This document shows positions 1 to 8,163 of a stretch of DNA of 45,506 nucleotides, in pieces. The notes beneath the pieces are model-generated. The model did no database searches, was not told where the DNA came from, and saw only the letters and a program-made list of their open reading frames with translations. Positions within the stretch are counted from its first letter, which is position 1; each line of letters begins with the position of its first letter. The stretch spans positions 1 through 45,506 of the forward strand of contig JANQRV010000267.1 in the NCBI GenBank assembly GCA_028284395.1. The letters are read 5' to 3'. The DNA comes from Saprospiraceae bacterium (GTDB taxonomy: Bacteria; Bacteroidota; Bacteroidia; Chitinophagales; Saprospiraceae). The translations under genes were made by a program, and so were the position numbers.

Positions 1-327
1 GAAGCTTACAGCACTACTAATGAAAAACTGGATGTTGCTCTTCACTTTGGTGGAGCAGTTGCCTCTGAAGGATTCAAACTGTATCAAAACACGCCAAACC
101 CATTCAAGGGTGAGACGTTGATCGGTTTTGAATTGCCAGAAGCTTCTGAAGGTACACTGACCGTATTTGACATCAACGGTAAGGCACTACAAGTAGTTCG
201 CCGCACCTTCGATAAGGGTTACAATCAAGTAACTTTCCAATCTGGTCAATTGCCAGCAGGTGTTCTATCTTACAGACTAGAAACATTGAACCATACTTCT
301 AGTAGAAAAATGATGGTTATCGACTAA
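1..327 (+). CDS. C-terminal fragment of a T9SS type A cargo protein
   Basis: The gene is open from the first base and ends in TAA, so only its last 108 codons are visible and the real start lies upstream. The visible part contains the motif LYQNTPNPF about 28 residues in, followed by a short beta-rich domain with FDINGKAL, a stretch ending GQLPAGVLSYRLE, and a terminal RKMMVID. This is the usual pattern of a type IX secretion C-terminal sorting domain (type A), which sends a protein across the outer membrane and is then cut off. The function of the missing N-terminal part cannot be told from this piece. A strong terminator follows directly, so this is the last gene of its transcript. Confidence 0.85.
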   Translation, partial: EAYSTTNEKLDVALHFGGAVASEGFKLYQNTPNPFKGETLIGFELPEASEGTLTVFDINGKALQVVRRTFDKGYNQVTFQSGQLPAGVLSYRLETLNHTSSRKMMVID

Positions 328-352
328 TAACCATTAGAGGAAAAATACAATG

Positions 353-388
353 GGAGTGACTCCAACTTGGAGTCACTCCTATTTTTTT
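353..388 (+). terminator. Rho-independent terminator after the T9SS type A gene
   Basis: A perfect 13-bp inverted repeat (353-365 with 367-379) is followed by a run of seven T at 382-388. It lies 25 bases after the stop codon of the upstream gene. The right arm also carries the TTG of a candidate promoter for the next gene. Confidence 0.9.
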
Positions 389-397
389 ATATATTTG
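367..397 (+). promoter_or_regulatory. Candidate Bacteroidota promoter (TTG-N20-TATATTTG)
   Basis: A -7 box TATATTTG at 390-397 matches the Bacteroidota consensus TAnnTTTG exactly, and TTG at 367-369 lies 20 bases upstream, within the usual spacing. Transcription would start near 404, about 75 bases before the cohesin-like gene. The -33 element sits inside the stem of the preceding terminator. This is motif evidence only. Confidence 0.5.
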
Positions 398-480
398 CGA
401 ATAATGAATATTAAGAACCGAATCTCTGAATGAAAGAGACGGAATTATAGTGAGATTTTTTGTAAACGAACCATAATCCC

Positions 481-1272
481 ATGATAACAGAAAAGTTGAG
501 AAGGATATTTCTCCTTCTTTGTGCTGTTGTATTGTTTGCTACTATAAATGTAAATGGGCAGGTATCTTTTTTTGTCCCCTCCTCTATATCTGTCGAACCC
601 TTATCAACAATCACTGTTCCGGTAAAAGTCGACTCCTTTGAAAGGATCGTTGCGGCTCAATTTACCATGGAATGGGACGAACGTGTTTTGGCACTTCAGA
701 AAGTCGATAATTTTGGTATTCGATTGACTGAAGAAGATAATTTTAGTTTGAGCCCCGATATGGGGACCCTTACCTTTATTTGGTTTGACCAAACCCCCGA
801 AGCGACTGGGGTAGACTTGGAGGATAGTACGACTATCTTTCACCTTGAATTCGATGTGGTCGGAGCACCAGGGGCTAAAAGCCCGATTGAGTTTACCAGC
901 TCCATTACACCGATCGAAATTGCAGATACCAGTTTTGCACCGATCCCTTCTAACTTTTCCAATGGAGAAGTAACTGTCGCCGGTGCTACCAGTGTCTATA
1001 ATGCCAATCCCTCGCTGATCGAGATCGTCCCAGTATCCCCCAATCCTGTTATTTCCAGTACTTACTTACGTTATCGATTGAAAAATGCAACTACTGTAAC
1101 ATTTAGAATATACGATTCCCATGGACGATTAATTAAACGAGAAAAACTACACATGAGTCAAGGATGGAATGATATTACTTTGGACAGACATGACTTAAAA
1201 GATGCGGGGGTATACTTTATCCACTTAGAATCTCCAGATATCTTTGTAACGCAACAGCTGATAGCCCAGTAA
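481..1272 (+). CDS. Secreted cohesin-like protein with T9SS type A sorting domain
   Basis: A 263-residue exported protein. Residues 1-26 form a signal peptide (basic start, then IFLLLCAVVLFATINVNG). Residues about 27-160 resemble a cohesin-type beta-sandwich: an opening strand on constant motifs (VPVKVDSFERIVAAQFTMEW), a D-E-R-V-L-A-L turn, and a TLTFIWFDQ strand. The same order is seen in the modules of the next gene. Residues about 180-263 are a type A sorting domain with VSPNPVISSTYLRY, FRIYDSHGRLIKRE and GVYFIHLES. Cohesin folds often mediate protein-protein binding, so it may bind a surface partner, perhaps the adhesin encoded 40 bases downstream. That last point is inference from position and shared fold. 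Confidence 0.75.
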   Translation: MITEKLRRIFLLLCAVVLFATINVNGQVSFFVPSSISVEPLSTITVPVKVDSFERIVAAQFTMEWDERVLALQKVDNFGIRLTEEDNFSLSPDMGTLTFIWFDQTPEATGVDLEDSTTIFHLEFDVVGAPGAKSPIEFTSSITPIEIADTSFAPIPSNFSNGEVTVAGATSVYNANPSLIEIVPVSPNPVISSTYLRYRLKNATTVTFRIYDSHGRLIKREKLHMSQGWNDITLDRHDLKDAGVYFIHLESPDIFVTQQLIAQ

Positions 1273-1312
1273 ACATATTGTATCCCAAATTCCGACTTAA
1301 ATATTTAGGAAA

Positions 1313-4300
1313 ATGACACGAATTGTACGTCAATTTTTTGTAATCTGCCTATTGTTTCCTACGACTTTTCCTTTGTCCGCTTCTTCGATTTCCGATCATA
1401 ATTCCCATGATGACAAAGAATACAACAGTGGCGATGCGATGATGCCGCTGACTTTTTCGGTGGAAAACCTCAGCGGAGCAGTAGGCGAAGAGGTGTGTCT
1501 AACTGTTACGCCTCAAAACTTTACAGACATTCTAGGTATGCAATTCAGTATTGCCTATGATGAGTCTGTACTGGAATTTTCAAAAATTACCAATCTCAAC
1601 AGTACACTTCGGATCGATGAGGAATTCGTCACCGATAATTTTGGACTACCGGGTACGGGCAGTGTCCCACTCGGTCGGATCACCTTTGTATGGTCAGGGC
1701 CTGGTGCTCGTTCCGTTACAATAGCTGATGGTGAAGCCCTTTTCGACCTCTGTTTTACTGTTAAAACAGCAGCCGAAACTACTGTTGCATTTGTTGACAA
1801 CCCAACCGATATCCAGATCATCGATCTAAATGAATCATCCGTTGAATTTACCAGCAGTGGAGGTACCGTCAATCAAGGCGGAGGCGGAGGTAACAACGGT
1901 GGAGGTAACAATTCTTTCGATGAATTCACCTTTGATGTCGGTGACGGTGCCGGTGGAGTAGGAGACGAGGTGTGCTTGAAGGTCAATGCTTATAAATTGA
2001 TCAATATTCTCGGAATGCAATTTTCCATCGGATATGATTCCGATATTCTGGAGTTTAAAACATTGAAAGGTTTCAATTCTTCTTTACGGATAGATGAAGA
2101 ATTCCTCAGTGACAATTTTGGATTACCCGGCACGGGCAGTGTACCATTGGGACGAATCACTTTTGTCTGGGACGCACCTGGAGTGAGGCCTATCACAATT
2201 GATGATGGTGAACAATTATTTGAGATTTGCTTTACGGTAAGACAGACGGGTGAAACGACCGTTGACTTTGTTTCGGATCCAACCAATATTCAAATTGTCG
2301 ATGGCAATGAACAACCCGTTCCATTCAATAGTGACGCCGGTACCGTGAATGGAGGAGCGGCTCCCCAGCTAAATGCCAATTTTTCTGCCAATAGAACTAC
2401 GATTCAAGTGGGAGAATCCGTCAACTTTACCGACCAGTCTTCAGGAAATCCAACTTCTTGGTCTTGGACATTCCAAGGGGGGAATCCGAGTTCTAGTACT
2501 GCTCAGAATCCAACCGGCATCACGTACAATACTGCCGGAACCTATAATGTAATATTGACTGCAACCGATGCCGATGGCTCAGATACGGAAACCAAAACCG
2601 GATACATTACAGTTAATGAAGAAGGGTTCAATACTTTTACGGTCGATATTACGGATGGACAAGGTGATGTGAACGAAGAAGTTTGCCTCAATGTAGATGC
2701 CTACAAGTTCCCATTGACACTAGGCATGCAATTTACGATCGATTACGACCCTGCGATCCTGGAATTCAAGGAGATCCGAAATATAAATTCAGCATTGAGA
2801 ATTGATGAAGAGTTCCTTTCTGATAATTTTGGTTTGCCAGGAACGGGACAGGTGCCGCTCGGTAAGATTACCATGGTCTGGGATGCACCTGGCGCCCGAG
2901 CCATCACCATCAATGACGGTACGACACTCTTTCAAATTTGCTTTACCATTAAGAGTAAGGACAGAACCGTCATTGATTTTTCAAATGATCCAACTGCTAT
3001 TCAAATTATTGATGATCAGGAAAATATCATTCCATTCAATAGTGATGCGGGCACGGTCAATGGCGCGCAACCACCGACCATCAGCAGCCAAGCAAATATT
3101 ACCGATGTCTTATGTAAAGGAGAGTCGACTGGTGCCATTGATATTTCTGTTCAAACTGAAAGCGGAACTCTTTCATATTTATGGAGTTACGAAGGCCGGA
3201 CGACTGAAGACCTATCTGGTGTTCCATCCGGAAGTTATACTGTAACGGTAACCAATGATAATTCGGGGCTGACTTCTAGTGCTACCTTTGTGGTTACTGA
3301 ACCTTCTAACGCTATTAGCATCGACAATATTGATGTAACGGATGTGGCTTGTTTCGGAGAATCCAATGGTGCTATCAATGTAACTGCCTCCGGAGGGACC
3401 GGAGGGTTGAGTTATGCTTGGAGCAATGGTTTGCCGGCTAATGCCGGACCCACCGGCCTCGCAGCTGCAAATGACTATACGGTAACCATCACCGATTCGC
3501 AGGGGTGTATGCTGGCTTCCGGTCCGATAACGGTCAATGAACCGGGAGAACTACTCATTCAACCGAATATTGTCGACATTGCTTGTTTTGGCGAGAATAA
3601 TGGACAAATCAATTTGGTCATCAGTGGAGGAACACCGGATTTTACCTATAGCTGGAGTGATGGACTTCCTGCCCAGGAAAGTCAGACCGGATTGGGAGTG
3701 GGAAGTTACCAGGTAACCGTGACGGATGCGAATGGATGTACAGAGAGTACTTCTGAAATGAATATTGCACAAACTGGAGAATTGCAGATTTCTTCCATGA
3801 ACGTGACAAGGATCAATAATGGTAATGATGGACGAATATCCATTACTATTAGTGGAGGAACTGGTAATTATACCTATACCTGGACCGGGCCCGATAATTA
3901 TTCCAATGACATAGAAGACATTGCTGGGTTAGGAGTTGCAGGTGAATACTGTTTGGTCGCCACCGATGACAATGGTTGTAGCCTTGAAGAGTGTATTACG
4001 CTGGTGGAGAAAGTGAAAGTAGACCTGGCTGCTACCCAGATTACCACAGCTTGTTTTGGAGAAAGTACTGGCGCCATCCAAGTCGTGGTATCCGGAGGTA
4101 CCCCTGACTTTACATTTAACTGGGATAATGGAGCCACCGGCCCGGAATTGACCCAATTAAGTGCTGGAACCTATGTAGTTACAATCGAAGATGCAACTGG
4201 TGACCAAACAACAAACAGTTTCGAAGTACCTGAATACGATAAAATAGATGTTGTACTGGGAATTACCAAGGTAACCGGTAATGCCAACAATACCAATGGT

Positions 4301-6223
4301 GCTGCCAGCCTGACGATTAACGGTGGTCAGCAACCTTATTCGATTAACTGGGACGACGGATCTTCCGGTATGCAGCTTAATAACCTTGGCGTTGGGGAAG
4401 TTTGTGTAACCGTGACCGACTCTCGCCAATGTAATTCAATAATTTGTGCACCGGTTAATTTTGATGCTCCACCATTGGTCTTAGAACCAATGACTGGGCC
4501 AACCAAATGTACGGGAGAAAATAGTGGATCACTTACCATCAATATTCAGGGAGGTTGGGGCCCTTTCACGGCAGAGTTTAGCGATGGCGTAGTACTTGAA
4601 GGAATACAGGGAACAAGTGTAACTAGAAATGATGTACCGGGTGGAAACATTAATTTTACCATTAAAGACCGATTGGAAAGTGCCCAAAGTGGTTCCGCTA
4701 CTATTCCGGAAGCAGCGCCGATTGTTTTGAGCGAAATCAATATACTACACGACACGGAAGAGCAAGGGTGTAGTGGAACCATCAACTTGAATATTGACGG
4801 CGGTACACCAAATTATTCTGTCACCTGGAACTCACCTAATACTGGTGCTCAAATTATTAACCTCTGTGAAATTGAAAGCGGTTACATTCCCACTGTACGA
4901 GATGGGAATGGTTGCGAGCGAACTTTTGATCCAATTATGATCAACACTTTTACAGTGCAAGGAGAAACCGTAAGTGTAAACTGTCCTGAAGATACCGACG
5001 GAGGAGTAAATCTAACCATCAGTGGTGGTCAGATGCCTTTTACCTATGAATGGTTGGATGATCTTGGTGAAGTGGTCTCCAATGCAAAAGATCCGAATAA
5101 CTTAACTTCTGGTACCTATACACTCAAAATTTCCGAAACTTCGGGAAATACCTTGAGCAAGGTATTTATTGTTCCTTCCGAATCTACCTTGGACATGGAC
5201 CTCCTGGTGCTTTCGGATTACAATGGATTTGGTGTGAGTTGTAGTGGCGGTAATGACGGCATTTTACGGGCAATTGGTTTGAACAGCGATGGAAATTTCA
5301 TGTATGAATGGACTAAAGACAATGTATTGCTTAGTACGGAATCTAATCTCAATAATATTGAGGAGGGGACTTACACCGCGACCGTCACGGATGGCGCTGG
5401 TTGCATGGTTATGGAAACGGTCGAATTGACTGCTCCATCCCTGTTGGAGTTAACGAGCACCATTACTGATATTAGTTGTCCGGGATCTATCGATGGAGAA
5501 ATCGTCGTAGAGGTCATGGGAGGGATCCCAGGACAGGCCTACAACTACCAGTGGGACGACAGTGCCGCCTCGATTGGACCGCGAGTTAGAAGACTGGCGG
5601 GAGGGGATTACAATGTAACGGCAACCGACGCCAATGGCTGTACCGTGACTTCCTCCTTTACGGTATCTTCGCCTGATTCCATTCAGGTAAGCCTAGAATC
5701 ACAAGCTGCCAGTCAGCGTACTGCTCAAGGCTGTAATGGAGCGGTGACCGCCAATGTAAGTGGTGGTACAGCCCCCTATACCTATGATTGGAAACAACAG
5801 CCCGGCGTGACCGGAAACACCCTTAGTGATGCCTGCCCAGGCAGCTTTTTGCTGGTAGTAACCGACGACAATGGCTGTTCCACCGAAACAATAGAGGGTG
5901 AAATTGAAAATCGACTTTTCCCTTGCTTAGAAGACCGCAAAGTGATCTCACCCGATGGAGATGGCTTAAATGATACCTTCGTCTTATTTTGTAGCGGCGA
6001 TCTCATCGATAATCATCTCGAAGTCTACAACCGATGGGGACAATTGGTTTACGAAATAGATAATTATGACTGTTCGGATTTGGGAGGCATGAATTGTTGG
6101 GAAGGAGAGACCAATGACGGGCAAGATCTTCCTGAAGGACCTTACTACTACATTCTAGAATACACTGATCTCGAAGGACAGTTGGTCCAGCAAAAAGGAG
6201 CAGTATCACTACTTCGTGAATAG
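1313..6223 (+). CDS. Giant T9SS adhesin: cohesin x3, PKD, SprB repeats, type B (CHU_C) tail
   Basis: A 1636-residue surface protein. Order by residue: signal peptide 1-24; cohesin-like module one 46-186; Gly/Asn-rich linker 187-203; cohesin-like module two 204-346; PKD domain about 352-435 (FTDQSSGNPTSWSWTF); cohesin-like module three 440-583; about twelve SprB-type repeats 588-1545 (pattern ACFGESNGAI...SGG...YTVTVTD); and a gliding-motility-associated C-terminal domain 1549-1636 starting VISPDGDGLNDTF with VYNRWGQLVYE. The type B tail and SprB repeats place it with SprB-like adhesins carried by the T9SS and held at the cell surface. The next gene is a PorP/SprF protein, the class needed to export or anchor such cargo in Flavobacterium. 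No enzymatic domain is seen. A role in adhesion or gliding is inferred from family. Confidence 0.88.
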   Translation: MTRIVRQFFVICLLFPTTFPLSASSISDHNSHDDKEYNSGDAMMPLTFSVENLSGAVGEEVCLTVTPQNFTDILGMQFSIAYDESVLEFSKITNLNSTLRIDEEFVTDNFGLPGTGSVPLGRITFVWSGPGARSVTIADGEALFDLCFTVKTAAETTVAFVDNPTDIQIIDLNESSVEFTSSGGTVNQGGGGGNNGGGNNSFDEFTFDVGDGAGGVGDEVCLKVNAYKLINILGMQFSIGYDSDILEFKTLKGFNSSLRIDEEFLSDNFGLPGTGSVPLGRITFVWDAPGVRPITIDDGEQLFEICFTVRQTGETTVDFVSDPTNIQIVDGNEQPVPFNSDAGTVNGGAAPQLNANFSANRTTIQVGESVNFTDQSSGNPTSWSWTFQGGNPSSSTAQNPTGITYNTAGTYNVILTATDADGSDTETKTGYITVNEEGFNTFTVDITDGQGDVNEEVCLNVDAYKFPLTLGMQFTIDYDPAILEFKEIRNINSALRIDEEFLSDNFGLPGTGQVPLGKITMVWDAPGARAITINDGTTLFQICFTIKSKDRTVIDFSNDPTAIQIIDDQENIIPFNSDAGTVNGAQPPTISSQANITDVLCKGESTGAIDISVQTESGTLSYLWSYEGRTTEDLSGVPSGSYTVTVTNDNSGLTSSATFVVTEPSNAISIDNIDVTDVACFGESNGAINVTASGGTGGLSYAWSNGLPANAGPTGLAAANDYTVTITDSQGCMLASGPITVNEPGELLIQPNIVDIACFGENNGQINLVISGGTPDFTYSWSDGLPAQESQTGLGVGSYQVTVTDANGCTESTSEMNIAQTGELQISSMNVTRINNGNDGRISITISGGTGNYTYTWTGPDNYSNDIEDIAGLGVAGEYCLVATDDNGCSLEECITLVEKVKVDLAATQITTACFGESTGAIQVVVSGGTPDFTFNWDNGATGPELTQLSAGTYVVTIEDATGDQTTNSFEVPEYDKIDVVLGITKVTGNANNTNGAASLTINGGQQPYSINWDDGSSGMQLNNLGVGEVCVTVTDSRQCNSIICAPVNFDAPPLVLEPMTGPTKCTGENSGSLTINIQGGWGPFTAEFSDGVVLEGIQGTSVTRNDVPGGNINFTIKDRLESAQSGSATIPEAAPIVLSEINILHDTEEQGCSGTINLNIDGGTPNYSVTWNSPNTGAQIINLCEIESGYIPTVRDGNGCERTFDPIMINTFTVQGETVSVNCPEDTDGGVNLTISGGQMPFTYEWLDDLGEVVSNAKDPNNLTSGTYTLKISETSGNTLSKVFIVPSESTLDMDLLVLSDYNGFGVSCSGGNDGILRAIGLNSDGNFMYEWTKDNVLLSTESNLNNIEEGTYTATVTDGAGCMVMETVELTAPSLLELTSTITDISCPGSIDGEIVVEVMGGIPGQAYNYQWDDSAASIGPRVRRLAGGDYNVTATDANGCTVTSSFTVSSPDSIQVSLESQAASQRTAQGCNGAVTANVSGGTAPYTYDWKQQPGVTGNTLSDACPGSFLLVVTDDNGCSTETIEGEIENRLFPCLEDRKVISPDGDGLNDTFVLFCSGDLIDNHLEVYNRWGQLVYEIDNYDCSDLGGMNCWEGETNDGQDLPEGPYYYILEYTDLEGQLVQQKGAVSLLRE
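1448..3064 (+). repeat. Three cohesin-like modules, with PKD between the second and third
   Basis: Three copies of a module of about 140 residues begin near 1448, 1922 and 2630. Each has VxLGMQFSI-type, YDxxxLEF, LRIDEEF, DNFGLPGTG and ICFT-type motifs in the same order. Modules one and two share the identical peptide GLPGTGSVPLGRITFVW but differ at many third codon positions, so the duplication is old and the protein sequence is under selection. Confidence 0.75.
3074..5947 (+). repeat. Array of about twelve SprB-type repeats
   Basis: Repeats of about 75-85 residues each start with a Cys/Gly-rich turn such as DVACFGESNGAINV or DISCPGSIDGEIVV. A conserved SGG-type turn, an aromatic W strand, and a YTVTVTD/NGC strand follow. 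Some units (the fourth, sixth and eighth) have lost the Cys-Phe-Gly turn. The count was made by eye and may be off by one. Confidence 0.75.
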
Positions 6224-6284
6224 TTTGATCCATATTTGTTGAAAAACTTTTAACCATTTCCCAAAAGCGATTAAATTCTCGAGC

Positions 6285-7247
6285 ATGAAAAAATTTATTA
6301 CCATCATAATCTGCTTCCTTGTAGTGGCTAAACTTAGCGCCCAGCAAGAAGCTGCCATATTTTCTCATTACTATTTGACGCCGATTATCATTAATCCTGC
6401 AGTTGCTGGCTTTGCGGAAGAACACCAAGTTCAAGTTAATGCCCGCGGCTCCTGGACTGGTTTCATCGATGCACCAAGTACCGTGCATGCCAGTTACAAT
6501 GGACCAGTTGGTAATAACTTTGGCTTTGGTTTAGGAGTAATGACCGAATCGGCCGCTCAATTGAATATGTTAACGGGTAAGATGAACTTTGCATTCCGCT
6601 TCCCGATCAAAGAGGATATCAAGATCTCGGCGGGCGTGTCGGCATCCTATCAGCAAATGTCAATTGATAATAATATCACCGCTTCAAATTTCTTTCAGGA
6701 AGGAGACAAAATCCTGGAGCGAGCTTTGGATGGAGAAGGGACTTTTGACGCATCCTTTGGACTTTATGGCACTTTCCGGGATCAAACTTTCGCAGGTTTG
6801 GTATTAGCGGATTTAGTACAGGGGAAATTGGATGGCATCAAAACAACTTCCAGTCAAGCCAATTTTTTGAGTTACTTCATGTTCCATTTCGGGCATCGCT
6901 TCTACATTGAAGATCTGAAATTTTCACTAACTCCCTCTATCTTGCTAAGACAAATTCAGGATGTTCCAAACCAGGTAGATCTAAACATTCAAGCCGGTTT
7001 TCTCGACGATCAGTTGATTGCCGGACTTTCTTATCACTCATTGGGTGCCGTAGGTGTAATGCTGGGTACCAAACTCAGCAACTTTTACCTTTATTACTCC
7101 TATGAATTGTCTTTCCAGAGGTTCCAACAGTTCAACTCTGGTTCACATGAAATTACGTTGGCTTTTGCATTCAAAAGAAAAGATGTACCAGGGAAAACGA
7201 AAGCTCCGAATCCATCAACTCCCGCTCCACAGAACAATAAGAATTAA
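6285..7247 (+). CDS. PorP/SprF family type IX secretion outer-membrane protein
   Basis: A 320-residue protein with signal peptide 1-19 (MKKFITIIICFLVVAKLSAQ). The PorP/SprF signature follows: an early HYYLTPIIINPAVAG motif, then NARGSWTGF and SYNGPVG, then FGFGLGVMTESAAQLN, and alternating strands of an outer-membrane beta-barrel to the end. A short Pro/Lys-rich tail closes it. Members of this family work with one particular T9SS adhesin encoded just upstream, as SprF does for SprB. The 61-base gap and shared strand with the giant adhesin fit that pairing. A strong terminator follows, so the adhesin and this gene probably form one transcript. Confidence 0.9.
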   Translation: MKKFITIIICFLVVAKLSAQQEAAIFSHYYLTPIIINPAVAGFAEEHQVQVNARGSWTGFIDAPSTVHASYNGPVGNNFGFGLGVMTESAAQLNMLTGKMNFAFRFPIKEDIKISAGVSASYQQMSIDNNITASNFFQEGDKILERALDGEGTFDASFGLYGTFRDQTFAGLVLADLVQGKLDGIKTTSSQANFLSYFMFHFGHRFYIEDLKFSLTPSILLRQIQDVPNQVDLNIQAGFLDDQLIAGLSYHSLGAVGVMLGTKLSNFYLYYSYELSFQRFQQFNSGSHEITLAFAFKRKDVPGKTKAPNPSTPAPQNNKN

Positions 7248-7267
7248 GGGAAGTTTGGTTTGAGAGT

Positions 7268-7320
7268 TAGAGGGGTTGGAATGGTTGTTGCTAAGGCCAT
7301 TCCAACCCCTCTAGCTTTTT
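7268..7320 (+). terminator. Rho-independent terminator after PorP/SprF gene
   Basis: A perfect 17-bp inverted repeat (7268-7284 with 7297-7313) with a 12-base loop is followed by GC and five T. It starts 20 bases after the stop of the PorP/SprF gene and closes the T9SS adhesin block. Confidence 0.92.
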
Positions 7321-7955
7321 ATTCTAGTGTGAGGAAAAGAATATTTACAAAAAACAAATATATTTTTTGGTTAATTTTTTTCTTGTTTGCCCATTCGTTT
7401 GCTTTTTTCCTTAGTCTCAGAACTTCAACTGAATCAGGGAGTTTTGTTTCGGAGTCCATCAAACAAAGAAAAAAAAGATGTGCATAATCATGTTCCATCA
7501 ACAGAAAAATTGGACTTAATTCCTGAAAAAAATGATCTTATGTATAGGAAATTTAAAATATAATATTAAATTTGCAATGCATTAAGAGGTAAACACAAGC
7601 AAATTAAGGTCCGATTCTTCTTTGAGTCCTCCTCTCAAAACTCTCCTTTAGGTACGGACATTTTGCTTTCCACAAATGGCTTTAGAGAGTACCAAATACA
7701 ATTATTGACATTTTTTTTATCGTATCAAATCCTTCAAAGCTTTGGCTTTAAGTAGCTCCTTTATCGAATGATTTTGTAGCTACTTCGTCTGAAGTATTCT
7801 TTGATCATAAGTTTCGTAGCGTGTGTTGAATCCATCTTTTTCGTAATTGGATACTCTTACGTTATGTATCAATACAGATATAACTACATCCCATACTGGA
7901 TGTAAAAGAATAAAACATTTAATTAAGGCGATTGGATTGTATGTGATTCACAAAG

Positions 7956-7988
7956 ACCGTTTACAAGTGTATACTTAAATCGGTTTTT
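7956..7988 (+). terminator. Weak terminator-like hairpin with T-run
   Basis: ACCG (7956-7959) pairs with CGGT (7981-7984), and AAGT pairs with ACTT nearer the loop, with an imperfect middle. Five T follow from the end of the stem. It lies just before a second, stronger terminator. No gene is seen upstream on this strand for about 700 bases. Confidence 0.35.
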
Positions 7989-7994
7989 GGGATG

Positions 7995-8031
7995 GCCTCT
8001 CTCCAAGGCAGACAGGAGGGGGGCTTTTTTT
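7995..8031 (+). terminator. Rho-independent terminator with no visible gene upstream
   Basis: GCCTCTCTCC (7995-8004) pairs with GGAGGGGGGC (8015-8024) over 10 bp, including G-U pairs, with a 10-base loop and seven T after it. The nearest upstream gene on this strand already has its own terminator more than 650 bases before. This one should therefore end some other transcript. Confidence 0.65.
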
Positions 8032-8163
8032 ATTTATAAGCCTTTGACTAAGGTAGCCAATAAACCGTTGCTCCCCAATAAGACATTTCTTCAATTTTTT
8101 TTTTCGTATTTTTTCGCTCTATTTTTCTTCATTTTTTAAATAGAGGATGTCATCGCAATAGAA

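Larger units (their letters stand above)
7321..8163. other. Long gene-poor interval with several small inverted repeats
   Basis: No convincing protein gene or tRNA is seen in this stretch of about 840 bases, which is AT-rich in its first part. Visible structure: an 8-bp inverted repeat (7750-7757 with 7778-7785), a 6-bp hairpin with a 6-base loop (7886-7891 with 7898-7903), and two tandem hairpins each followed by a T-run near 7956-8031. A TAAATTTG box at 7567-7574 fits the Bacteroidota -7 consensus but has no good TTG upstream. A non-coding RNA ending at the terminators is possible but unproven. Confidence 0.4.

Noticed and set aside
7260..7487. Small open frame after the PorP/SprF gene
   Set aside because: It contains the whole terminator stem and a T-run, with low-complexity Phe/Lys composition; not a credible gene.
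7605..7625. GGTCCGATTC stretch resembling a tRNA T-arm
   Set aside because: No matching acceptor, anticodon or D-arm can be folded around it.
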